Source of the DNA: an uncultured bacterium
Lineage (GTDB): Bacteria > Planctomycetota > GCA-002687715
NCBI GenBank assembly: GCA_902826835.1
Contig: CADEGH010000002.1
Span: 186,001-250,000, forward strand
DNA length: 64,000 bases
Direction of reading: 5' to 3'
The translations under genes were made by a program, and so were the position numbers. The notes under the pieces were generated by a model that was not told the origin of the DNA, made no database searches, and saw nothing but the letters and a program-made list of their open reading frames with translations. Shown piece by piece: positions 36,001-45,173 of the stretch. Within the stretch, counting starts at the first letter, position 1, and every line of letters starts with the position of its first letter.

Positions 36001-39000
36001 CGGGAACTCCCGCGCGGCTCACCGACTTCACACGCCCATCGAAACGATAGGTAGCGGAGTGGTATTTCCCTCCGGAGTCGACAAAGCTGACGACGTTGTC
36101 GAACGAGTCGTAGCCGAAGACCTCCGTCCTCGAAGGCTGGCCCTGAGCGGCGTAGGTGGCCTGCAACACTCGCCCGGCGGGGTCATTGACCAAGGTCCGC
36201 TCGTAGCTGCTCGCATTGTTGTTGATCGGATCCATCGTGATGATCCGATGCGTCGCCACGTACCCGGTCGCCGGATCGTAGACAAATTGGTCGCGGTTCC
36301 CGAGGTCGTCGTAGACATCGTCTGGAGCCCCCCAAGACGTGTAGTGGAATCGCGCGGCGACACTACCTCCCGCGGTCACCACCAGCGGTTTTCCGGAAGC
36401 TGCGTACTCGATCGTGGTCGGAATCGACCTGACGACGGCCGAACCGTCTTCACTGCGGACGATCCTCGTCTCCTGAGTGGCACTGGCATGCCAGTCCGCA
36501 TAGCCGAATTCCAGTCTCTCGACCTCGGCCCAGGCATTGTTGACGCGGCCGTAGACCGAGCGCCTCGTGACACGATCCGCGGCATCGATGTCCTCGACGA
36601 CTTTGTTCAGATCCACCACCTCCATTTCGGTTTCCTGGTCGAACTGGTTGTAGGTGTACCGAATGTCGGTGTACGTGCCGGTCCCGAAGGGGGAGACACT
36701 CCGCTCGATTTCCCCTTGCGCGTTGTAGAAATATTCTCTCTGAACCTGCTCGGCGGTGCCGACCGCGTCGTAAAGGACCCACGGCAGATTGCGTTCGTCA
36801 CGAATCGCGCCGGAGATCTTTCCGTCGCCGTCGATCACTCCGAGGAGGTTCTCGTCGAGATCGTAGAAGTAGAGACTGGTCGGCGTCGTGCCGTCGCCCA
36901 TTTCCGAGGTTCGACTGATCAGGTTGTCGCCACCATCCCACGTGAAGCTCTGATCTGCCCAGGTGGGGTTGGCGGCCACTCCGAGGTAAGGATCTTGGTC
37001 GAAGTAGCGCCACCGGTAGTAGCCCACCCGATCGTCGCCGTCGTAGTACCAAAGAGCTTGGTACTGCTGCCCCGCTCGGACTGGCCCTGACCACGACGCG
37101 AGAAGCCCGTCGCCTGTCCAGGTCTGGTCGAAAGTGTCACCCGTGTTGAGGACCGCGTGGACGATTTGACCGCGAATGTCGTACGTGAATTCGGTCCAGA
37201 TGCTGCCATCGCGGCGGGTCGAGTGGCGTTGCAGGAGGTTGGAGTTCACGCCCCCGGCCGGATAGTAGTTGTAATAAGCGTAGTAGCCGAGAACTCCCGT
37301 CCCGTGATCTGCTCCAGACCATTCTTTGATTCTCCTTCGGGTGTCGGTTCGCATCGTCCAGACGCTCGGATTGGGACGAATCCCCCCTGCCGGCGTCGAG
37401 ATGGTGAGGACTTCACCACCCGGGTTGTCGGGGGCGGAATCGACCGTGCGGGCCACAGTCACCGTGTATCCCGCGAGATTGCCACTGGCATGGGCTTCCG
37501 GGGGAGTAAAGGTACTCACCCTGTCCTGGCTATCCCAAGTCCAGGAGTAGCGAATGAAAGCGGTCCCTCCACCGTTGGCCTTCTTGTCCAGAGACAGAAT
37601 GTTCAGTCGGCTATCGTAGGTCACATCGAAGCTTCCTCCGTCCGGCTCGACCACTTGTGTGATCGCGCCGCAGTTGCAAGTTCCGCTGCGATTGAAGAGC
37701 CATGCCCAATAGCCATGATTGCCGGGCGGAATCGGGCGGCTGGGAGTCGTCGCGTCGATGCTCTGGATGTACTGGCGCATCTCCACGGACTCGTTTTCCG
37801 TATTCAGTCGATGTCCGCGCACGAAACCGCGGGGAGTCGCGACAAAAATCCATCCCGTCGACGAGAAATCGAAGAAGCGCCAGAGTCCGCCCTGGGCGTT
37901 CATGATGAGGCTAATCTTGCAGGGATTCTGCGCCTGGTAGCCGAACGCCATCACGAGTTGACCGGAATCGTTGATGATCTGCGCGAGCTTCCCGTTCACG
38001 TCATAGGTGAATGTCCGAAGGGTGTTGCGAAAGACGGTCGACGGCCCCGGCCCGCCCTCCTGATTGCTTTCCAACACATCGCGCGCCGGGTAGGTCACTT
38101 GGGTGAGGTCCTCTCCGGTCAGTGCGTACTGGATCGTGTTGCCGAGATCGTCCATGACCGAAGTGATGTACCCGCCGGTGGTTCCGATGTGGAACTGGTG
38201 GCCCCGGGAGTCGATCACCCGATCCAAATGCCCGTTCGTGTAGCGAAAACTGATGGTGTTCAATCCGGAAGAGTCGGCGCGAACGAGGATTCGGCCTGCG
38301 CTGTCGTAGTGATGGGTGCGACCGTCTTTGAACTTGACCTTGTGGGTCGCGCCCGGGACATCGCTGGCGAGGAGGGCGGTGGCCCCCCGGTAAGCGGCCG
38401 CGCGCCAGACGCCAGGGCCAGTCTGCGTGAAGTAACCGTCAGGGTCGTTGTAGGGGCTGTTCCAGTCCACGACGCGAAGGTGCGTGGCATCGACCACGAT
38501 CAACCGCTCGTAGAGTGAGTGAACCCAGTGACGTCCCACGGAGCCGACTCCGTTGAAGTCGAGGCGGCTGAAGTAACGCCGTCCAATGACCAAGTCGCTC
38601 TCGGCGGTGACGCCGCGGTAGGTCGAGTCTCGTTCCCCCCAAACGAGACCCAACTGGCCGATTTCGACGGATCCTCCCCGCAGGTGCGAGAGCAGCTCGA
38701 GCCCGCTCGGCATCGAACCCGGATCCAGGTCGTAGATGTTCAAATCGTCACTGTGCCCCAGCAGGGATTTGGCAGCCGGGGACGCATTGACGAAATTCGA
38801 AGTCGGGCCACCCGACTCCATTCCGCCGAGGTTGGTGTATCCGAGCCAGGACACGGTCTCTCTCGGTGCCCCCAGCATCGTTGCAAAAGTCTGCTCGGTC
38901 TGAGTGACGAGATGGACAAGATTGGTCGCCCCGCCAGATGCCATGGACGTGTAGGCGCTCGTACACATGTTGATGTTGTCGGGACCGCCTTGTTGTCCGA

Positions 39001-39217
39001 GGCAAGCGCCCTCGGGCGCTTCCGGTGGCGTTGGTCCCTCCATGATCGGGTCACACTTCTGCTCCTCCTCCGGCGGCGGAGGGGCCAGTGGCGCGGGGTT
39101 TTGACCATAGGTTGATCCGACCAAGAAGGCGAGCAGCAGCCAGCCCAGTCCGAAGACTATGCTGAGACTCCTCAGCGCCTCTTTCCAGGGGCATCGAGTG
39201 CTTGGAGCGACCGTCAT
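33065..39217 (-). CDS. Rhs/YD-repeat polymorphic toxin with Hint domain
   Basis: The 2050-aa protein starts at ATG 39217 (GAGGAGAAG ahead) with a signal or membrane-anchor segment (about residues 17-38). Over a thousand residues of YD repeats follow, ending in the conserved Rhs core junction (SETGLYHYRARTYDPSTGTF, then QEDPLGL) around residue 1610. A Hint autoprocessing domain spans about 1744-1987, starting GGCFAPGTMILLADG and ending ILAHN, with its Cys and His-Asn present. The final ~63 residues form a short polymorphic-toxin-like domain (EIKELQKQGIDPHDLK, then DLFKDKDGNIFVKPKDG) that resembles the type 33 toxin tips. The protein is probably exported and self-cleaves to release the tip. Its target is unknown. 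Confidence 0.85.
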   Translation of the reverse strand: MTVAPSTRCPWKEALRSLSIVFGLGWLLLAFLVGSTYGQNPAPLAPPPPEEEQKCDPIMEGPTPPEAPEGACLGQQGGPDNINMCTSAYTSMASGGATNLVHLVTQTEQTFATMLGAPRETVSWLGYTNLGGMESGGPTSNFVNASPAAKSLLGHSDDLNIYDLDPGSMPSGLELLSHLRGGSVEIGQLGLVWGERDSTYRGVTAESDLVIGRRYFSRLDFNGVGSVGRHWVHSLYERLIVVDATHLRVVDWNSPYNDPDGYFTQTGPGVWRAAAYRGATALLASDVPGATHKVKFKDGRTHHYDSAGRILVRADSSGLNTISFRYTNGHLDRVIDSRGHQFHIGTTGGYITSVMDDLGNTIQYALTGEDLTQVTYPARDVLESNQEGGPGPSTVFRNTLRTFTYDVNGKLAQIINDSGQLVMAFGYQAQNPCKISLIMNAQGGLWRFFDFSSTGWIFVATPRGFVRGHRLNTENESVEMRQYIQSIDATTPSRPIPPGNHGYWAWLFNRSGTCNCGAITQVVEPDGGSFDVTYDSRLNILSLDKKANGGGTAFIRYSWTWDSQDRVSTFTPPEAHASGNLAGYTVTVARTVDSAPDNPGGEVLTISTPAGGIRPNPSVWTMRTDTRRRIKEWSGADHGTGVLGYYAYYNYYPAGGVNSNLLQRHSTRRDGSIWTEFTYDIRGQIVHAVLNTGDTFDQTWTGDGLLASWSGPVRAGQQYQALWYYDGDDRVGYYRWRYFDQDPYLGVAANPTWADQSFTWDGGDNLISRTSEMGDGTTPTSLYFYDLDENLLGVIDGDGKISGAIRDERNLPWVLYDAVGTAEQVQREYFYNAQGEIERSVSPFGTGTYTDIRYTYNQFDQETEMEVVDLNKVVEDIDAADRVTRRSVYGRVNNAWAEVERLEFGYADWHASATQETRIVRSEDGSAVVRSIPTTIEYAASGKPLVVTAGGSVAARFHYTSWGAPDDVYDDLGNRDQFVYDPATGYVATHRIITMDPINNNASSYERTLVNDPAGRVLQATYAAQGQPSRTEVFGYDSFDNVVSFVDSGGKYHSATYRFDGRVKSVSRAGVPGSGTGASTEVYSWSPGGRIVTARDNRQKTVTWTYDGRGRKTAEIQPDGSAWQWSWNQAGFINTATTPTGKTLTYGHNPRGLPSGRSITQGGQLLRTDTWTWTPSGHLDQATKVEGGITTWTSFDRDGDGAIKSETTDSSANTVLYTRDSLGRISSITGPSGFSRGFGYDDHHRVTSLTDGGATPVATMSYVGSGRALRERLLRGGMSVSVDRDGFGRLSRLHTKNGTSTLFDLSYDFDPEGMLKWEHRVHEGKGDVFRYDSLDRLGEFVRESTNPAVEWNSPGSTPRLLSKSYSLDADNHRTSVTTVSSGGSTSTETYATDPDRHQYTNVGGTQRVSNLNGSVTSIGNRTFTYDALESVTGVTDGGVLTAGYSYDALGRRVAKTVGGVTRRFVYAGPWVIEETRDSGGTQILDAVNYHVSGVDEIVMSRRLDVADLDADGNTTELLELYLHVNHQGSVLDITLANGQIVESYRYDAFGAPTIRDRLGNTVTAPPSGNRFLYTGREYDSETGLYHYRARTYDPSTGTFLQEDPLGLVDGLNPVSYVLGNPLLFTDPYGTLSVSEAVDSVMNFLSENAGTLASIAVDVIPFLSDIIDLLSAASGRDIRGWIDGGFKGQPAEMGWWARAKAAASGAIGLVGSAIGTIAKIDKVIDKIKNALKAKNNAKAAALANACPGGCFAPGTMILLADGSTKPIEEVEIGDEVVCLLLDLPFAVPEYLRSTEPDHYRTPSSHDWMQISLEATASDQHGLRLTLARPKAWIHQERVTVGSRIPLTLTEMGVEGDFLVTEVAALDYTPSSATTHGMAGQELIPGRIVASFPVTGTFRREVDSALSISTGESDFIVTSDHLLHSASRGSWVRAGDLEVGETLTGRSSSSTIQRILPVEGPLVVFNMEVHRGHSYFVGPDAILAHNTYPDGSAQMKKLTGGEIKELQKQGIDPHDLKPNSKYDLFKDKDGNIFVKPKDGSGPGDPTGINING

Positions 39218-39659
39218 GATTCTTCTCCTCGGTTGAGGCTCGATCTGAATCACCCCAAATGGAGCGGCGTCCAGGGGTTGAGACTGATCCTGCGAGCCGA
39301 CGTGACAGGCCTTGATCTTGGACGACGAATCCGGACAAGAAAAAGCGCCGCATCGCGAATTTTTTGGCCTTGGCGGCGTTGAGCAGTGAGCCCGGCGACG
39401 GGAGCGACGGAATTATCACGTCTCTCCGACCCGAATGTCACGAATACCCTCATCACCACAATAAATTAATCCAATTCGTTACGGATCAAGAGACCACGCC
39501 ACCAATGACCTGAAGCCAATCGCAAAGGCAGCTCATTCCAATCGTTGTTTCAGTGTGTCGCAGCGACCACCAGTCCTGCGGCCCTGCCTGCAGGGATGAT
39601 CAGGGATCCACCTTGCGTGGTCCTACCCACGGGCGCGCCCCGTCCGGGGACTGGCGCGT
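39218..39659 (-). other. Intergenic region before the Rhs gene (442 bp)
   Basis: No credible gene was seen here. It contains an AT-rich stretch (about 39457-39480) likely to hold the Rhs promoter, and a perfect 6-bp hairpin CCCTGC/GCAGGG at 39582-39595 downstream of the HEAT-repeat gene, without a T-run. Poly-A/poly-T patches lie at 39330-39365. Confidence 0.4.
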
Positions 39660-40652
39660 TCAGCGCGCGACGTTTTCCCCACGCGCGGTCAACGCAGCAA
39701 AAGCTGCCGATCGCACCGCGTCATGGGGCGACTTCGCGGCGCGCTCAAGGGCGCCTTTGCCCGGTTCCGACTTCCACTTTCCAAGCAGGCGGCACACTTC
39801 TGATTGTTCTTCGATGAGGAGGCGGAGGTAGATCGGATCACGGGGGTCGGCATCGGGGAGACTCGTTCGGGTCAGCATCCCGATCAGGATCTTCTCCCCC
39901 GCGGGATCCGCTTGCCGACCCAACTCCATGGCGCACGATTCGCGGGCGTGGTGGTCCGCGTCTTTCAATCCTTCGGTGCGAAGGACCTTGAGGGCCGCCT
40001 CGTTCCCGGGTTTGGCGAGGAGGGCAAACGCGATGCGCACGCCGACGGACTTGTCCCGGAGCCCCTCGTCCAGGAGCCCGGAGGCTTCGGCACGGCGGAG
40101 GATCTCCTGAACCGAGAAGAGCACCGACACCGCCGTCTTGCGCGTCTTCGGGTCCTTCTCCTTCAGCACGGCCGAGGCCAGCGCGAGCGCCGACTCCCGG
40201 GTGCGCAACCGGGCGAGCGCCTGGTATGCCCGCAGGCGGACTTCCTCCCGGCTCCCGCTCAGAAGTCTCAACAAGGCATCGTGGGTTTCCCGAGCCGGGG
40301 GGTTCCCCAAAGCGTCGAGACTCGCCATCCACTCCGAGTTTCGAGGATCCTCCAGGGCCTTCAGCGCCGCCGCGACCGCCGCTCCCATCTTGCCCTCTTG
40401 CAGCACCGGAATCGTCAGCGTCTCCTGCCCCTCGGCATCGAGAAACGCCACGATCTCTCCCGCCCGAAGGGGAGTGCGCCTTCCCTCCCGCTCGATCGTC
40501 CATTGCCCTTTGCTGTCCTGCCTCGGCGCACTCGCGCTCCCCCGCCTCCCATCCGCAAACACCAATTCGATGGCCTGACCGCGGAGGGCCGCCGCTCCCA
40601 TCGCCACCCCGACCCACACCCCGACCGCCGTGATCCAACACCTCGCAACCAT
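39660..40652 (-). CDS. Secreted HEAT-repeat protein
   Basis: From ATG 40652 the 330-aa product has a signal peptide (MVARCWITAVGVWVGVAMGA). A short beta segment (IELVFADGRRGSASAP, then LRAGEIVAFL) is followed from about residue 90 by ~33-residue helical repeats with patterns like EEVRLRAYQALARLRTRESA and SVGVRIAFALLAKPGNEAAL, typical of HEAT repeats (PBS-lyase type). Such proteins mediate binding. Function unknown. Longer upstream reading has no support. Confidence 0.75.
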   Translation of the reverse strand: MVARCWITAVGVWVGVAMGAAALRGQAIELVFADGRRGSASAPRQDSKGQWTIEREGRRTPLRAGEIVAFLDAEGQETLTIPVLQEGKMGAAVAAALKALEDPRNSEWMASLDALGNPPARETHDALLRLLSGSREEVRLRAYQALARLRTRESALALASAVLKEKDPKTRKTAVSVLFSVQEILRRAEASGLLDEGLRDKSVGVRIAFALLAKPGNEAALKVLRTEGLKDADHHARESCAMELGRQADPAGEKILIGMLTRTSLPDADPRDPIYLRLLIEEQSEVCRLLGKWKSEPGKGALERAAKSPHDAVRSAAFAALTARGENVAR

Positions 40653-40745
40653 GAGCCGCCTTTCCAACGTGCGCCGTTCTTGCTCTTGCCAATACCGGGG
40701 GGGGGGACTCCAGGATAACGAACTCCGATCCGGGAGTGAGTTCCC

Positions 40746-43612
40746 ATGGATCAAGCCAAGCCGTTCGAGTGGGACCTCTTCCTCAGCTATGCGGGGCAGG
40801 ACAAGCGATTTGCCGGAGACCTGCACTAGTGTATAGAGAGGGTCGGCATCGCGGTGTGGTTTGCCAAACAGTCGCTGTACGCGGGCGAACACTGGAAGGC
40901 CAAGATCTTCGCGGCGCTCAAGCGGAGCGAGCACCTTCTCTACCTCATCGGCGACGAGCCGGGCCCTTACCAACTCTGGGAGCACTCGAAGTTCGAGGAC
41001 CTACGGGGCCGGAAGGCCGGGCGACGCGTGATGCCTTACCAGATCGGCAAGCGTGCGCCCCGGGAGCTCGACACAACCGAGCACATCGTCGATGCCACGC
41101 AATTCACTTTGAATCGACTGATCGAGATCATTGCGGCCGACCCCGCCATTGGCCGACGCCGCCGCCTGGCGCCCAGAGCCCCCACTCCCCTGCCCGACTT
41201 TGCGATCCCAGACTACCTGGGCCTCCTCGCCGAGCAGCACCGGAGCTTCGAGATCAAGGGATTCGAGACCACCGTGCAAGCGGTGATTGCGATCGACGAG
41301 CTCTACGTCCCTTTGCGCACCAGCCTCGGCGATCACCGCGGGATCGAAGCCAAGGAACGGAGGGAAATCGATGGAGAATCGCCAACCACGAAGGATGAGG
41401 GCAACTTCGAACTCGCCCGCGAAGTTCCCCTGATCAACGCGTTTCGCACTGCGAACGCTCTGGGCCGCCGCGGGGTTGTCCTCCTGGGCGATCCCGGTTC
41501 CGGCAAGACCACCCACCTTCGGCGTGTCGCCTATCTTCTCGCCACCGGCCAAGCGGAGCTGCTGGGGTTGCCGAAGCGAAGCCTGCCGATCTTCCTGCCG
41601 CTGCGCAAACTCACCGACACGAGCCGCGGGCTCCTACCCTTCGTCGAGGCGGAGATGCGCTCGACCTTCAGCCGACTCCCCGAAGGCTTCGCCGACGGCC
41701 TCCTCGCCCGAGGCTCGATCGTGTACCTCCTCGACGGCCTCGACGAAGTGCCACCGCGGCGTCGTCAGGAAGTCGCCCGGTGGATCGAACATGGCCTGAA
41801 CACCTCGCAAGATTCCCAGTTCCTCGTCTCCTCCCGCATTGCGGGCTACACGAAGGATGTGCACTTGGGCGCGAAGTTCCTCGAGCTCACGCTGCGCCCT
41901 CTCGATGACAACGAAGTCACCCTCCTCGTCCAACGCTGGTATCGCGCCGTCGAAACGAGTTTGATTCCCGACCGCACCGCCGCCCTGGCCCAGGCCGACA
42001 CCCGATCGGAAGCCCTTCTGAAGCGCATCCACGGCCCCGAATTCCGAGGCAACAAGAGCCTCGCCGAGATGACCGGCAACCCGCTCCTCCTATCAGCGAT
42101 CTGTCTCGTGCACCGCGATCGTGCCCGCCTCCCGGAGCGCCGAGTCGAGCTCTACGAGGAGTGTGTCAACGTCCTCCTGAAATTCTGGCGCGGAGCACAA
42201 AACATCGAACTGTCTTTCGACGCCGACCTCGCCCGCCGCATTCTCCAGAAGATCGCATTCTGGCTGCATCTAAAGGACCAGCGCACTCGCGCCACCGCCG
42301 CCGAGTTGGCGCCTCTCATCGATGCCGACCTTCAGAAAGCGCCGACCGTCACCACCAACGCTGCCGAATTCCTCGCCGCGATCCGCGACGAATCCGGACT
42401 CCTCACCGGCTTCAGCGACTCGAGCTTCGGCTTCCTCCATCTCGGCTTCCAGGAGTACCTCGCGGCCTGCGAGATCCGCAGCCGCTGCTTCGAGGAACCC
42501 GCGGTTCTCATCCGACACGTCTCGACCTTCGGCAATCCTTGGTGGCGCGAAGTCACCATGCTCCTGCTCGCCCTCAAAGATCCGCCCCTCTTCCGCCCCT
42601 TCTTCCGCACCTCGGCTCTTCCACCGCGTTCGCCGAGCACCGCGATCTCGTCGTCGCCTGTCTCGAAGAAGCCGTCGCCTTCTCCCCGGAGCCCTTCGTC
42701 GAAGTCCTCCAATTCCCTCCCGCCCAAGACCGCTCCCTCTGGTCCCGTCAAATCGTCGCCCACTGGATCCTGAAGTCCCGCGCCCCGGACTCTCTCCTCC
42801 CTCTCACCAAACTCATAGACTCCCACCCCTCCCCCGAAATCAGGGGCCGCCTCCGTATCCCCGCCGAGCCAATTCCGAACCCCTCGCACCCCGCCCCCAA
42901 GCTCGAAATCACCCGCCTCCGCGGCCTCGAGTTCGTGACGATCCCCGCGGGCCGGTTCTTGATGGGCTCACCCGACAGCGAAGCGGGAAGGTGGCCCGAC
43001 GAAGGCCCCCAACACGAAGTCACCCTTTCCAGCTTTCGCCTCGCCCGCACCCCGGTCACCAACGCCGACTACGCGGAGTTCCTCAAGGAGACGAGCCATC
43101 CTGAACCGATTTATTGGAAAGACCGCGCGTTCAACCATGCCGACCAGCCCGTAGTCGGTGTCGATTGGAACGGTGCCGTTGAGTACTGCCGCTGGCTCGA
43201 TCCGCATGCACGCCTCCCCACAGAAGCCCAATGGGAGTACGCCTGCCGCGCTGGCACCACCACCCGCTTTTGGTCCGGCAACTCCGACTCCGACCTCGAC
43301 CGTGTCGGTTGGTTCTCAGGCAACTCCGGTTCCCGACTGCACTCCGTCGCCGAAAAGCCCGACAGCCCATTCGGCCTCTTCGACATGCACGGCAACGCCA
43401 GGGAGTGGTGCCACGACTGGTATGGAGGCTACGGCGACCGCGCCGCGGCAGATCCTGCCGGCCCTTCCAGCGGCTCCGGCCGCGTCATCCGCGGCGGCAG
43501 CTTCTGGAACGACGCCCGGTGGTGCCGCTCCGCGTTCCGGGTCAGGGACGTCCCGTCGTACCGCTGGTACAACCTCGGTTTCCGCGTCGCCCTCTCCCTC
43601 CCGAGCTCTTAG
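40746..43612 (+). pseudogene. Broken TIR-NACHT-FGE protein gene (amber stop plus frameshift)
   Basis: The ATG at 40746 (GGGAG ahead) begins a TIR-like domain (DLFLSYAGQDKRFAGDLH), but codon 28 is TAG (40827-40829); the frame then continues as the same domain (CIERVGIAVWFAKQSLYAG). A single C-to-T change in CAG would explain it. NACHT NTPase motifs follow: GDPGSGKTT (Walker A, about 41492) and YLLDGLDEVP (Walker B). At about 42600-42615 the frame shifts by -1, and the rest reads as an FGE-sulfatase-like domain (FVTIPAGRFLMGSPDSEAG, RLPTEAQWEYACRAG, VIRGGSFW). Intact, this would be a ~955-aa STAND-type defence protein. Two lesions argue for a pseudogene; sequencing error or recoding remain possible. 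An internal GTG at 40854 could still give a shorter NACHT protein to 42773. Confidence 0.8.
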
Positions 43613-44060
43613 TCCATTGATCTTCGATACTTGAATGGTGTCTATTCCCGGCAGCTCGGCCGCCCTTGCCGCCCTCGCGGCAAAGTGGAGTCGTCCTGAG
43701 CCCGCGGCAACCACCGCTTTGCCGCCCGACTGACGATTGCTGCCGCCAGCACCTCCCCGACATCACCCTTTCTTGCCGCAACACTCCATCGCCGGTCAAA
43801 CGTCTCGCCCCCGCCGACGCCGTTTTCTGCCGCAAGACGTGTCAACCGGCAGGCTTCGACCTCGCGATGCGGCACCACCTGCCGCCCCGCGGCAAACCGC
43901 GCCCCCTCCCGGCGTCGAAGCTATCGGCTTCCGCGGCTTCGAGGCTTGGAATTGCAATCACCTCGCCAGGTCGTGCCACACTCTCCGTCCCGAAACTCGA
44001 TCCAAACGGAAGTGGATCCAGCCGCGTGCAGGGGGTCGCGACGAACAGTAGAATTCGGAC
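43613..44060 (+). other. Gene-free spacer with repeated GCGGCAA palindromes (448 bp)
   Basis: No gene is visible. The heptamer TTGCCGC or its complement GCGGCAA occurs at 43666, 43677, 43704, 43719, 43773 and 43889. Two pairs are inverted repeats: TTGCCGC-CCTC-GCGGCAA (43666-43683) and GCGGCAA-8 nt-TTGCCGC (43704-43725). This could be a REP-like element or an operator for the following AAA/TOPRIM genes. Confidence 0.5.
44049..44054 (+). promoter_or_regulatory. -10-like TAGAAT six bases before the AAA ATPase start
   Basis: TAGAAT ends six bases before ATG 44061, with no Shine-Dalgarno between. Identical placement is seen at two other starts in the window, suggesting a leaderless transcript. 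Confidence 0.45.
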
Positions 44061-45173
44061 ATGCTCACTCGCCTCTACGCCAACAACTTCCGCTGCCTCG
44101 TGGCCTTCGAGGCGAAGTTCGAGTCGTTCGGCGTGCTGTGCGGTCCCAACGGGTCCGGGAAGAGCTCGGTCCTGGATGCACTGCTGCTCGTCCGCAATCT
44201 CGCGAGCGGCGACGGCATTCTCGGCGGTGGGCGCGAGCAAGACTTGGGTCGGTTGGAATTCGCGGAGTGGCAACCAAGCACGGTCCAGGAGTTCGAGCTC
44301 GGGTTTGCCATCGCCGGACGGGCGATCGATTACATCCTGCATCTCGAGCAAAAGCCGGAGTTCGATCGGCCGCGGATCGTTCGTGAGAGAGCCACTGCGG
44401 ACGGGAGAATTCTGTTCGATCGGGACCAAAGCAGCCTGCGAATTCCCCTGCAGGATGGCAGCTTGTCAGCCTTTCCCTTGGACTGGCGGCAGTCGGCACT
44501 GTCGACGATTCGGCCTTTGGACAGCATCAAGGAACTTCAGATCCTCCAGTCCGCGATCGCGAAACTCCTGATCCTCCGCCCCAATCCGCGCGGTATGGAG
44601 GCGGAGAGTCGGACGGAGTTGAAGCTCCCCGACCTACTGCTCACTCGCCTCACCTCCTGGTACCGCTCTCTGTCCCAGGACATGGAGTGGACCCATCGGT
44701 TGGCCGAGTCCCTGACCATGGTCTGGCCCGACTTCAAGTCGTTTCGCCTGGTGGATGTGGGCCTCAACGCCAAAGCCCTCAAGCTCCGTTTCTACGACGG
44801 CGCTTCGGGAAACGCCTGCGAACTCTTCTTCGATCAGCTCTCCGACGGCGAAAAGGCCTTGATCGGTCTCTACATGGTCCGAGCCGCCTTGGCATCCGGA
44901 GCGATTCAAACCGTCCTCATTGACGAGCCCGACAACTACGTGGGTCTGCCCGAACTCCAGCCCTGGGTACTGTCGCTCCGCGAACTTCTCGATGACGACC
45001 ACCAGGCCATTCTCATCTCCCACCACCCGGAAATCCTGAGCAGCGCGGGGGCGGAGAACGGACGCTACCTGTGGCGCGATCACCACACATCGCCGACCCG
45101 CATCGGTCCCCTCACCATTCCCGATGGCCTCACCCCCGGCGAAGCCATCGCGAGGGGGTGGGTGCGTGGCTAG
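44061..45173 (+). CDS. AAA family ATPase of a likely defence pair (ABC/OLD-like)
   Basis: This 370-aa protein begins MLTRLYANNFRCLVAFEAKF, the usual N-terminus of RecF/SMC-like ATPases, with Walker A CGPNGSGKSS at about residues 28-37. Near the C-terminus are an ABC-like signature QLSDGEKALIGLYM, Walker B TVLIDEPDN, and a switch region ILISHHPEIL. Its partner starts eight bases before this gene's stop. The pair resembles OLD-ATPase/TOPRIM-like defence modules (such as PARIS-type AriA/AriB or RloAB-type), but the specific class is uncertain. Confidence 0.8.
   Translation: MLTRLYANNFRCLVAFEAKFESFGVLCGPNGSGKSSVLDALLLVRNLASGDGILGGGREQDLGRLEFAEWQPSTVQEFELGFAIAGRAIDYILHLEQKPEFDRPRIVRERATADGRILFDRDQSSLRIPLQDGSLSAFPLDWRQSALSTIRPLDSIKELQILQSAIAKLLILRPNPRGMEAESRTELKLPDLLLTRLTSWYRSLSQDMEWTHRLAESLTMVWPDFKSFRLVDVGLNAKALKLRFYDGASGNACELFFDQLSDGEKALIGLYMVRAALASGAIQTVLIDEPDNYVGLPELQPWVLSLRELLDDDHQAILISHHPEILSSAGAENGRYLWRDHHTSPTRIGPLTIPDGLTPGEAIARGWVRG

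Noticed and set aside
34460..37090. Long plus-strand frame (876 codons) across the Rhs gene
   Set aside because: Antisense to the YD-repeat region; composition-driven, with no motif or signal.
40827..40829. Amber codon as pyrrolysine or programmed readthrough
   Set aside because: No pyl genes or stimulatory structure are visible and a second lesion lies downstream; decay or error is simpler.
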